Of a DNA stretch of 64,000 bases, positions 27,097 to 35,029 are shown in pieces. The notes below the pieces were generated by a model. It did not search any database. It was not told the origin of the DNA and saw only the letters and a program-made list of their open reading frames with translations. Each line of letters opens with the position of its first letter. Position 1 is the stretch's first letter. Made by a program: the position numbers and the translations under genes. Origin of the DNA: CBDBEU01 sp965204565 (GTDB lineage Bacteria > Pseudomonadota > Alphaproteobacteria > Rhizobiales > TMED25); contig CBDBEU010000003.1 of assembly GCA_965204565.1 (NCBI GenBank), forward strand, positions 496,001 through 560,000, in the 5' to 3' direction.

Positions 27097-28764
27097 TCAA
27101 CTGGCTCGTGTTGGAAGGTGAGAGGGAAGCCAACCGACGACGACCTGGCGCGTCGTGTCATCCCAAAAAAAGTAGAGACGGAAGCAGTGTCTGGGTTCGC
27201 GGCCGCTCCCTTTTTTCAGGTGCCTGTCCAATGCGACACGCCCTTGCCCCAACCTTATGAAATATTTGTCGCCCTGTTCCCCGGCGCGGTTCCCGGCGAA
27301 AGACTGCTGTTCCTCGATGCCAAGTTCCTGGCAACGCTGCTCGAATGCCTGCTTTAGTTCCGCTCCGCCTTGGCGACGCATCGGAACGTAGTGGTCGCGG
27401 AGCAGCAAGAGGGCCTGGTAGATGAACGAAACGTCTTCGTATTTCGAGTCCTTGGCGCCCCGTAGCGCACGGTTGTGAAGTTCGACGGCTCCCGCCAAAT
27501 GCTTTGCTGCCCACTGCTCCAGCTCGGCAAGGTCGTTCGGAATCGGCGTATTCGCCGCTTCGCCACGGTCGGTTTCGCACGATTGGAGTCGCTGCTGAAG
27601 ATGAAAAATCGTGCCTTGCAGTCGCTGAACCTCAGCTTCAGCGCCTTCGCGTTCGGCTTCGGCAACCTTAAGAAGATCGTCACTTTCCTGCCCCTGCGAC
27701 GCAAGATCACTCTCGAGCTGTGCAATTTCATCTTCGGCGAGGGCAAGAAGCTCATCATGCGAGGATCCTGACTCCTGAGCGTTTCGTCGCCGGAGTTCCG
27801 CAGCGGTTCGTTTGGCTTGGGCGAAACTCGGCAACCTCTTCAGAGCATCGGTTCCCTCAACCGTTCGTTGCAGGATTTTTGACGCAATGAAACGGCGATA
27901 CGCGTCGGGGCCTCCGTCCCGATTTCGAATACGGTCGGCGAGGTCGAGAGGGTGTGAGAAAGGCGATTCGGTATCCGGATCAAATCCAGGCCGATAAGTG
28001 CGAACAGCCTGGTTAAACACTGAAAACTCACGACCGACCCGGTCGCTCAGGTGAAAGGCCGCTTGCCCCGTAATTACTGCAACATGCGCTGCACCGGCGA
28101 GATCGCGCGAGAGGCGGTCGCTGGAGATCAATTCGTCGGACAAGTCATTTGAGTGTTCCGGGAGCGACAGGACGATAACGTCTGCGGTTCTGCTCTCCGA
28201 GCGCAGAAGATCGACCAACTGATCAACTTCGTCCTTTGTATCGACGATCCAGGGCGTCAATGTCACCCTGCGACCATCCAGCCGCGCGTCACATGCGGCT
28301 ATCACATCACGGGCAAAGGTCGGTATCGTACGGTCATACGGGGGATTTTCGCCACGGGCGATGCACTGCAGTCGAAGGCCAAACAGCACGGGTTCGTCTT
28401 CATCCTGCACGCCTAGAGCGGTCTCTATGACCCATGACCGGCTCGCCACTGTTCGGTCATCGTCATCGAAACGAAGCGTCCAGTAGCGCGGATCGTCGAT
28501 GGCTATCCCCTCGATGCGTCGCGCTCCGACGTCATCGGTCGAGAACGATTTACCTTCCAACGCTTCGCGCGGAAGTGCGCCTCCTGCACGACGTTCGGCG
28601 AACTTGAGTATCTCACTGCGTGCTATCTCAAAGGCACCAGGCTTTTCAGAACCATGCAGTGATAGATGAATTTGGGAAACCGGTTCAACTGCCGGCCGAC
28701 GGTTTCGTACCGAAGGGAGAACCGAAGCCAAAGCCTCGCTCATCGCGTTAACCTGGTCGATCAT
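27097..28764 (-). CDS. Unknown coiled-coil protein inserted between helicase tail copy and methylase
   Basis: 555 residues with no family I can name. The N-terminal ~250 residues are mixed alpha/beta (IDDPRYWTLRFDDDDRTVAS, DVIVLSLPEHSNDLSDELIS), a region that looks enzyme- or sensor-like. Residues about 315-400 form a heptad-rich coiled coil (ALAEDEIAQLESDLASQGQE, AEAEVQRLQGTIFHLQQRL). The last ~60 residues (HCFRLYFFWDDTTRQVVVGW) form a compact strand-rich end like small RelE-size domains. ATG overlaps the stop of a helicase-tail copy (ATGA), so translation is coupled. Position suggests an accessory of the defence system. Confidence 0.75.
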   Translation of the reverse strand: MIDQVNAMSEALASVLPSVRNRRPAVEPVSQIHLSLHGSEKPGAFEIARSEILKFAERRAGGALPREALEGKSFSTDDVGARRIEGIAIDDPRYWTLRFDDDDRTVASRSWVIETALGVQDEDEPVLFGLRLQCIARGENPPYDRTIPTFARDVIAACDARLDGRRVTLTPWIVDTKDEVDQLVDLLRSESRTADVIVLSLPEHSNDLSDELISSDRLSRDLAGAAHVAVITGQAAFHLSDRVGREFSVFNQAVRTYRPGFDPDTESPFSHPLDLADRIRNRDGGPDAYRRFIASKILQRTVEGTDALKRLPSFAQAKRTAAELRRRNAQESGSSHDELLALAEDEIAQLESDLASQGQESDDLLKVAEAEREGAEAEVQRLQGTIFHLQQRLQSCETDRGEAANTPIPNDLAELEQWAAKHLAGAVELHNRALRGAKDSKYEDVSFIYQALLLLRDHYVPMRRQGGAELKQAFEQRCQELGIEEQQSFAGNRAGEQGDKYFIRLGQGRVALDRHLKKGSGREPRHCFRLYFFWDDTTRQVVVGWLPSHLPTRAS

Positions 28765-29082
28765 CCCGGCTTCTCCGCGCGCTCAAGCAGGGCCTTGATG
28801 TTCACCTGGCTTGCGGTCACTCCGAACTCCGGTTCCTGCGTAAACGATTTTCGCACATATCGCGGTTCCTGGACATAGCCGTTTCCAACCTGAACGATCG
28901 CAAGGATGAACTTGTCGGGCTCGTGCAGGGAGGTGATGACCTCCTGCCGGGTGATCATGACCGCGTCAGCGCCATCGATCCGGCCCTTGACCTCGATGAA
29001 GCGAAGGTGGCCCGCATCGGGATCGTGGGAGGCGATGTCGTAGCCGATCTTTTGCGCGGAAACGTCGGTGGGCGCGTTGCCC
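28761..29082 (-). repeat. Second copy of the SNF2 helicase 3' end (DUF3883-like domain)
   Basis: This segment encodes PTDVSAQKIGYDIASHDPDA through FIEVKGRIDGADAVMITRQE to a C-terminus LLERAEKPG. It duplicates the end of the helicase gene. Bases 28852-29082 are identical by eye to 30926-31156 (231 bases). The last ~90 bases differ at several sites. On the minus strand it is joined upstream to a methylase fragment near 29083 and downstream by ATGA to the coiled-coil gene. Confidence 0.9.
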
Positions 29083-30061
29083 GGCGCGCGCCTGGCTTTG
29101 CTTCCCTCCTTTGCGCCGGCGATCTCGGCCTTTATTCCCCCGTGCCGAATGCGGTAGGCGATGGTCTTGGCCCGCCGGTCCACGACGGGCTCGACCCACA
29201 CCTCCTCGCCGGCCCTGGAACTCAGCAGAAAGCTCGACGCAATCGGCACCTGCACGCCGGGTCGGGGCTCGGCACGGTCCGCGCCCAAAGCCAGGCGATG
29301 ACGGTCGCCCCGCCGCCGCCATATTCGCTCGGCAGCTCCACCCGCGGATAAAGATGCCCGATGCGTTCCCGCGCCTTCTCCCGCATCCACGCGCCATAGT
29401 GTTTCACATCCTCCGCCAGCCCTTCGGCGTTGCGGTAAAACTGGCGCTCCCTGATGCCGGGATGGACCGGCTGCCTGTCCCTGAATTTCGGCGGGATTTC
29501 GATCATCGCCTTGCCGATCATGACCGCCACCGGGTTGAGGTCGGAGCCATGAGCGGGCAGGCCCGGCCGCTGCGCCTCCAGCGGGATCGACTCGCCGCCC
29601 GAAAACGGGTCGCAGACCGGCGGCAGCGGCTCGCCGCAGCTTTTGCGGATTTCCGCGCGCGCGTTCCAGCACTTCCCCGTCGGTCGAATTCTCCCATTTC
29701 ACCAGTTCCTCGATGATGGCGAACAGCCGCTTGCGCTCGATCTCGACCGCCACATCCTCCAGCGTCGGCTTCGCCGCGGCGCCCCGCGCCGAAGCCTCTC
29801 CCACGCCTTCACCCGTCCGGGCAGTTCCGCCGCGGCCCGCGCGCGCAGCTTCGCATCGGCCAGCAGTTCCTCCACCCGCGAGGAGGGATCGTCCACAAGC
29901 TGCGCGAACAGCACCGCCCGGCACGCCGCCAGCGGCCGCCGCGGCCGCCACAGATGCAGGGTGGACGGGTGCCCGTGCCGGATCGACTTCTCCCGCACCG
30001 CCGCCGCATTGATGGCTTCGAGCGAAATGGCGACCTCGATCAGTTTTTTCCGGTGGGGCAT
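29083..30061 (-). pseudogene. Decayed second copy of the DUF1156 methylase 5' half
   Basis: Starts like the intact gene (PHRKKLIEVAISLEAINAAA) and parallels 26120-27090 base by base with about 90% identity by eye. Three frame-breaking deletions are visible against the intact copy: 7 bases near 29800, 2 near 29655 and 10 near 29265. Surviving blocks include EIERKRLFAIIEELVKWENS and IASSFLLSSRAGEEVWVEPV. It then fuses near 29083-29095 to the helicase tail copy within GC-rich microhomology. Not functional as a methylase: motif IV is absent. Confidence 0.88.
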
Positions 30062-30064
30062 GGC

Positions 30065-30574
30065 TTATTCCGGGAACTCGACAAATGGGGGCACGTCAAC
30101 AAGTTCGGGCCCGCGCGGATGGGCGTCCTTGCGCCAGACGCCCTTGGTGGTCTGCAATTCCGAAATCTCAAAACAGTCCTTGGCCGCAAGCCGCGACAGC
30201 TTCTCGACATGCCAGAAGACGGTCCAATGACCTTCGTTATCGCAACGGGTTGACGGCGGCCGATGTTTCATCCCGAGCGGGTGCTCTCCATCGCGATCGC
30301 CATCGCACGCGTCTTCGCTGCCGATATACCGGCCGACCCATGACACCATCGGGGCGGGCTTGGCGGGGTCATCCGACGCATAGATGAGCTTGGCGGGGTC
30401 ATCCGACGCATAGATGAGAACGAGCACGGGGTTGCCGTCCCGGCGCTTTTCTATGTCGCGAAAGAGTTCAAACTTGCGCGACCCATAGGCGACGAAGCCG
30501 GTTTTGGCCGCGACAACCTGCCCGGATTCCAGATGTTCCAGGGGAACGGGAGCAAGAATGGCGAAATCGTTCAT
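30065..30574 (-). CDS. Small unknown protein in the helicase-methylase slot
   Basis: 169 residues starting MNDFAILAPVPLEHLESGQV, then KTGFVAYGSRKFELFRDIEK, WTVFWHVEKLSRLAAKDCFE and QTTKGVWRKDAHPRGPELVD. No family is recognised. The pattern of short strands with conserved aromatic residues suggests a small beta-rich fold. A 10-residue in-frame duplication (LIYASDDPAK twice) sits in the middle. Start ATG overlaps the stop of a helicase-tail fragment (ATGA) and AGGA lies about 7 bases upstream. It ends 3 bases before the decayed methylase copy, mirroring the normal helicase-X-methylase order. Confidence 0.7.
   Translation of the reverse strand: MNDFAILAPVPLEHLESGQVVAAKTGFVAYGSRKFELFRDIEKRRDGNPVLVLIYASDDPAKLIYASDDPAKPAPMVSWVGRYIGSEDACDGDRDGEHPLGMKHRPPSTRCDNEGHWTVFWHVEKLSRLAAKDCFEISELQTTKGVWRKDAHPRGPELVDVPPFVEFPE
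30358..30417. repeat. 30-bp perfect tandem duplication
   Basis: The 30-base unit at 30358-30387 is repeated exactly at 30388-30417 inside the small unknown gene. It adds ten residues without changing frame. Exact identity implies a recent slippage or duplication event. Confidence 0.93.
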
Positions 30575-30683
30575 TTTGGTTCCTCCGCCCGCTCAAGCAG
30601 GCTTTTGATGTTCATCTGAATCGCAGTGACCCCGAACTCGGGTTCCTGCGAGAACGGCCTGCGCACATAACGCGGCTCGCGTG
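30571..30683 (-). repeat. Third, shortest copy of the helicase 3' end
   Basis: Encodes REPRYVRRPFSQEPEFGVTA, IQMNIKSLLERAEEPK and a stop that overlaps the small gene's ATG. It matches the end of the helicase gene (30838-30940) with scattered substitutions. It carries the variant ending EEPK rather than EKPS or EKPG, so it is not just a copy of either neighbour. It begins abruptly at 30683. Confidence 0.88.
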
Positions 30684-30686
30684 CAA

Positions 30687-30785
30687 TTGACAAACCGGTG
30701 CGAGTGTCCTACTTTGTCCTCATAGACCCCGCTGAGGAGAGTATCTTCAGTCCGACGCCGCCTCCGGGCGGCGTTTCTCTTTATT
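30687..30785 (+). ncRNA. Candidate small RNA unit: promoter, hairpin, intrinsic terminator
   Basis: A perfect -35 (TTGACA, 30687-30692), a 17-base spacer and a weak -10 (TACTTT, 30710-30715) predict a start near 30722. A 6-bp hairpin (CTGAGG/CTTCAG, about 30732-30750) follows. Then comes an 8-bp GC stem ACGCCGCC-TCCG-GGCGGCGT (30755-30774) running into TTCTCTTTATT, an intrinsic terminator. The predicted RNA is about 60 nt and antisense to the operon. An 81-codon minus-strand ORF (30593-30838) covers the same bases and starts by ATGA overlap with the helicase stop, but does not look like a protein after its first codons. Confidence 0.45.
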
Positions 30786-30834
30786 GAGGAACCGAGCAAA
30801 GACTGATCGCATAGATACCTGAAATTGAGTAGTT

Positions 30835-33800
30835 TCATGATGGCTTCTCCGCGCGCTCAAGCAGGGTCTTGATGTTCACTTGGATTGCGGTCACTCCGAA
30901 CTCGGGTTCCTGCGAGAACGGCCTGCGCACATATCGCGGTTCCTGGACATAGCCGTTTCCAACCTGAACGATCGCAAGGATGAACTTGTCGGGCTCGTGC
31001 AGGGAGGTGATGACCTCCTGCCGGGTGATCATGACCGCGTCAGCGCCATCGATCCGGCCCTTGACCTCGATGAAGCGAAGGTGGCCCGCATCGGGATCGT
31101 GGGAGGCGATGTCGTAGCCGATCTTTTGCGCGGAAACGTCGGTGGGCGCGTTGCCCAGCGCGCGTTCGGCCTGCATGACGGCCTCCATTGCCGCGCATTC
31201 GATCCCGCGCCGCGCCGCCGGGTCCTCCGAGAAGCCGGTGGCGGCGGGCGCGCGGGACATCAGCAGGCCGCGCGGAATGACCACCATGCCGCCCCGCACG
31301 CGTGGAGGCTGTGCCGAGATGAACCGCTCCTGCTCCAGCACTTCCATGCGGCGCTTCAGACGTTCCGCCAGGTCTTCCGCGCGCCGTTGGGCGTTTTGCC
31401 AGTTCAGACGGGTTTCCTTTCCGGCCCGCTCTTCCTGCTTGAGTTCGCCCGCGCGCCTGTCCCAATAGTTGATCTCCTTGCCGAGCCGCGCCTTCACCTC
31501 CCGTTCCACCTTGTCGATCTCCGGGATGCGGCGCGCCTTGACCTCGGCGACATGATCTTGCGCAAGTTCCACCGTTGCAAATCGGACGGCGGTCTTCTCC
31601 GGATCCTTCCGCAGCCAGTCCGCGTCCAGCAGGTCTCGCGCCGAAGCGATCTCATCGGGCGTGGCGGGGCGCAGGTTGAGGTGCGGGGCGATCCCGGCAT
31701 TGACCGCCCGACCCGTGCCGTCGATGGCGGCGAATTGAAGCCGCTCTGAAATGATGTGAGCCTTGCCGGTCGCCATGGGGCACCCGTCCTGAACGCCATG
31801 CTCAAGCAGAAAGAGCGCAGTGACATCTTCGCTCGGGTCGGTGTCGTCTACCAGAATGGCTCCGCGCTTCATCAGGTGATCGTATCGCTCGCGGATCAGG
31901 CTGATCACGGATTCGAGCAGCGGGTGCCCGGGGCACACAAAGGCGGCGACAGGCTGCCGGTGGATCCTGCTCTTCTCGAAGCAGATGCGCTCGTATTTCT
32001 TCTGGACCGGCGCACCCGAGCCGGTCTGCCGGTCCCGCTCCCTGATGCTCACGGGAACATGGGCGATTTCCCAGCGACCTTCCTCACGGCGCTTGATCCG
32101 GCCGCCGAGCTGTTTGAACGCTTCGACGAAGAAGCTTTGCACGTGATGCGGTTGCAGCCTTTGCGCTTCCGCTCGCTCCATCTCGATGCGCAGCTCGTGA
32201 ACCCTTGCCCGGGGCATGGAGTCTTTGGTCAGCGCCCGGCGCTCAAGAAGCTGCAACAGATGGTTCTGATCGACGGCTCCGTCCACGACAGTGAAGAGCC
32301 TGGCCCTGACGTCTTCTTGCTCGCCATACCGGATGGCCTCCACCAGCAGATCGCGAAGCGCCGTTCCCTCGAACAACTCGCCAAGCACATCGTAGACGCG
32401 ACCGCCCAGAGCCTCGCGCGCCGCTTCCAGCTTGTCGAGCAGGCGGGCATAAACCTCGCCCTCGCGGGTGTCCGCCGCGACGAGGTTCCAGAGATGGCAG
32501 ACCTCGGCCTGGCCGATGCGGTGAATGCGCCCGAAGCGTTGCTCGATCCTGTTCGGGTTCCACGGCAGGTCGTAATTGACCATAAGATGCCCGCGCTGAA
32601 GGTTCACGCCTTCGCCCGCGGCGTCGTTGGCAATCAGAACCAGCAGATCCTTGTCCTGCATGAAGCGCTCGATGACTTTCCGGCGCTCCTCGCGCGTCAC
32701 GCCGCCATGGATGACCTCGATGGCTTCCGGTTTGCCAAGCCGGGCGCGCACCTTTTCGAGCAGATAGCGCAGCGTGTCCTTCGGTTCGGTGAAGATGATC
32801 AGCTTGCGGCGGTTTCCGTCCGCGTCGATCATCAGATCGTCATCGAGAATCCTGTCGAGCTGCGTCCATTTCGTATCCTTTCCGGACCGCAGGACGCCGA
32901 GCGCCATCGCCTCAAGGCCCTTGAGGGTCCGCACCTCGATTTCAAGCTGCTCCACCGTCTCGGCGGTCGTCGCGCCGGTCGAAATCAGATCTTCGAGATC
33001 GTCGACCTCATCCTGTCCGAGTTCCTCGATATTCTTGAGCCTCTCGTCAGTGACATCGGCGGAACGGATGGGCGGGCCTGCGCCTTTGCGCGCAAGCCGC
33101 GCTTCGGCGAGTTCCGCTTCCAGGCGCTCGCGCCGCCTTTTCAGGGACTCGCAGATCGCGGCCGGTGACGAGGCCAGACGACGCTGCAGGATTTGAAGAG
33201 CGAAGCCGACATTGTTGCGCTTCTTCCCGTCCTGACCGGCGAATCTCCGGACACGGTTCATTTCGGTCCGGACATACTCGGTCACGGCGCTATATAGGCC
33301 GGCCTCTTCGGGCGAGAGTGCATATCTGACCGTATAGGCCCGGCGCTCGGGGAAAAGCGGTCGACCATCGAATTTCAGCAGCTCTTCCTTGGTCAGGCGG
33401 CGCATCATGTCGCCGCTGTCCGCGTAGTGAACACCGTCACGGAAACGACCTTCAAACCTGTCCCCGTCAAGGAGAGCCATGAACAGCTGAAAGTCCTCTT
33501 CCTTGCCATTATGCGGCGTGGCGGACATTAGAAGCAGATGACGGCAGACTTGACCGAGTAACCGGCCGAGCCGGTAGCGCCCGGTGTATTTCACCTCGCC
33601 GCCGAAGAAACTGGCGGACATGCGGTGCGCCTCGTCGCAGACGACAAGATCCCATTCGTTCGAAGAGAGGAGCTTCTGCCGCAAATCTTCGTTTCTGGCC
33701 AGGACATCCAGGCGCGCGACAAGGCGGTTACGGTCGTTGAACACGTTTCCCGATCGGGACGTTTCGATCATGTCCCGAGAGAGAATATCGAACTCCAGCG

Positions 33801-34326
33801 AGAACTTTTCGCCCAGTTCGTCTTGCCATTGCTCCACAAGACTGCCGGGCGCCACAATGAGACATCGCTCGAGATCGCTCCGTGCAATCAGCTCCTTGAT
33901 CAGCAAACCGGCCATGATGGTTTTACCTGCGCCGGGGTCGTCGGCTAAAAGGAACCGAAGCGGTTGGCGAGGCAGCATCTCGCCATAGACGGCCGAGATC
34001 TGGTGCGGGAGGGGATCTACAAGGCTCGTATGGATTGCCAGATAGGGGTCGAAATAGTGCGCCAGCTTGATCCGGTTTGCTTCCGTCACCAGGCGCAGCA
34101 AAGACCCGTCTGCATCAAAAGACCAGACACGACCCCGCTGCTCAACGCTCAGCCGGTGTTCGTCGTCTCGATAGAGCGTGGTTTCCGAAACCGGGCCATC
34201 TGGAATCCGATATATGAGGTTCAGCGCTTGGTCGCCGATCCAATCGACGGACACAATCTCGACCGATTGGTTCGGGACGACACCGGCGACGCTGGCTCCG
34301 TTCTTGATGTCCTCAAGTGTTGTCAT
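30835..34326 (-). CDS. SNF2-family helicase with C-terminal DUF3883-like domain
   Basis: 1163 residues. Helicase motif I is LADDPGAGKTIMAGLLIKEL (about 128-147, Asp instead of the usual Glu in DEPGAGKT), motif II VVCDEAHRMSA (231), motif III MSATPHNGKEEDF and motif VI NPNRIEQRFGRIHRIGQAE. A long helical region with basic stretches follows. The C-terminal ~110 residues (IGYDIASHDPDAGHLRFIEV, KGRIDGADAVMITRQE) match the DUF3883 pattern with an EVKGR core like PD-(D/E)xK nucleases. Comparable helicases occur in DISARM-like and BREX-like loci. Stop overlaps an ATG (ATGA). Confidence 0.92.
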   Translation of the reverse strand: MTTLEDIKNGASVAGVVPNQSVEIVSVDWIGDQALNLIYRIPDGPVSETTLYRDDEHRLSVEQRGRVWSFDADGSLLRLVTEANRIKLAHYFDPYLAIHTSLVDPLPHQISAVYGEMLPRQPLRFLLADDPGAGKTIMAGLLIKELIARSDLERCLIVAPGSLVEQWQDELGEKFSLEFDILSRDMIETSRSGNVFNDRNRLVARLDVLARNEDLRQKLLSSNEWDLVVCDEAHRMSASFFGGEVKYTGRYRLGRLLGQVCRHLLLMSATPHNGKEEDFQLFMALLDGDRFEGRFRDGVHYADSGDMMRRLTKEELLKFDGRPLFPERRAYTVRYALSPEEAGLYSAVTEYVRTEMNRVRRFAGQDGKKRNNVGFALQILQRRLASSPAAICESLKRRRERLEAELAEARLARKGAGPPIRSADVTDERLKNIEELGQDEVDDLEDLISTGATTAETVEQLEIEVRTLKGLEAMALGVLRSGKDTKWTQLDRILDDDLMIDADGNRRKLIIFTEPKDTLRYLLEKVRARLGKPEAIEVIHGGVTREERRKVIERFMQDKDLLVLIANDAAGEGVNLQRGHLMVNYDLPWNPNRIEQRFGRIHRIGQAEVCHLWNLVAADTREGEVYARLLDKLEAAREALGGRVYDVLGELFEGTALRDLLVEAIRYGEQEDVRARLFTVVDGAVDQNHLLQLLERRALTKDSMPRARVHELRIEMERAEAQRLQPHHVQSFFVEAFKQLGGRIKRREEGRWEIAHVPVSIRERDRQTGSGAPVQKKYERICFEKSRIHRQPVAAFVCPGHPLLESVISLIRERYDHLMKRGAILVDDTDPSEDVTALFLLEHGVQDGCPMATGKAHIISERLQFAAIDGTGRAVNAGIAPHLNLRPATPDEIASARDLLDADWLRKDPEKTAVRFATVELAQDHVAEVKARRIPEIDKVEREVKARLGKEINYWDRRAGELKQEERAGKETRLNWQNAQRRAEDLAERLKRRMEVLEQERFISAQPPRVRGGMVVIPRGLLMSRAPAATGFSEDPAARRGIECAAMEAVMQAERALGNAPTDVSAQKIGYDIASHDPDAGHLRFIEVKGRIDGADAVMITRQEVITSLHEPDKFILAIVQVGNGYVQEPRYVRRPFSQEPEFGVTAIQVNIKTLLERAEKPS

Positions 34327-34517
34327 CCCGGGACCTCGCGGGTTTCCGGCAGCACAATCTGCTGATCCTGCGGTTTTCGGGCGCCGGGATCGGTATCGAG
34401 CCCAGAACGCTTGAGCGCGTAGGAGAGCGGTGCGCGTCGAACCTTGATTTTCGCCCTGCCACCGCGCATCCTGTAATCCGGCGCGATCACTTTACTTCTG
34501 GCTCTCTGATCCGACAT
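34323..34517 (-). CDS. Small basic protein overlapping the helicase start
   Basis: 64 residues: MSDQRARSKVIAPDYRMRGG, then a basic middle (RAKIKVRRAPLSYALKRSGL) and an acidic-to-neutral end. The stop overlaps the helicase ATG (ATGA), the same coupling seen at every other junction around this helicase, which argues that it is translated. The RBS is weak (GGGGA just before the ATG). A TGA nine codons upstream limits the ORF. No family recognised. Confidence 0.5.
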   Translation of the reverse strand: MSDQRARSKVIAPDYRMRGGRAKIKVRRAPLSYALKRSGLDTDPGARKPQDQQIVLPETREVPG

Positions 34518-34559
34518 TCCCCGATTGGAACGCCGTTTCGATCATGCTGCCGCTGTTTT

Positions 34560-34939
34560 GCGTACGGATCAATCCTCCTGGGCGGGCCGTGTCGCGGTTC
34601 GGGCATCCGGTTCGTGAACCGGGCGCGATTTATGGCCGCTGCAACGGGCTTGAACCGGAATTCGATCTGACCGGCACCCGTCGGGTCAGACCCGTCGAGC
34701 CGCTTTCGCCGGGTTTGATCACCGGCACCGTCATGCCGGTGTCGCGCCGGTTTGGACATCAGAGCAGGCGGCGCGACGCCTATCGCCGTTGCCACACTCA
34801 CCGGCAAGGCGTAGGGTGCGCCGGTGTCGGCATCGAGTGTCGCGACACGGATGATTTGACGCGCAGCCGCTCCGCTGGGTTCCGATTCGGACGGTTTTTT
34901 CGTCAGACTGGCGAGGGAAACTCTGCGTACCTCTGGCAA
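34560..34939 (-). pseudogene. Possible decayed HugZ/pyridoxamine-phosphate-oxidase-like gene
   Basis: The minus frame contains RQIIRVATLDADTGAPYALP then VSVATAIGVAPPALMSKPAR. This recalls the HugZ/PNPOx split-barrel start (ATLDxxTGxPYxSxVxVATDxDGAPxLLxSxLAxHT), followed by DPTGAG and RARFTNRMPEP in the place of DPLTGPR and RARFLxRHPEA. There is no intact C-terminus and no RBS. Identification rests on short patterns only. The surrounding 34518-35029 has no other gene I can support. Confidence 0.4.
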
Positions 34940-35029
34940 TTCCTTGAACTGAAACAGAAAAGCTGCCGCATTTTACGCACGATCTCGACCTGGAGCAGCT
35001 TGTTGATCACGACTGCCGAAGAGGGGGCA

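Noticed and set aside
30593..30838. 81-codon minus-strand ORF after the helicase as a real protein gene
   Set aside because: Beyond its first ~15 codons it reads through the GC terminator stem and the helicase tail copy in a wrong frame; at most the start is a remnant of a cargo gene.
20868..34326. Labelling the island as canonical BREX or DISARM
   Set aside because: PglZ, BrxL, DrmA/DrmB and a phospholipase-D-type protein are not present in the window, so only a looser relationship is claimed.
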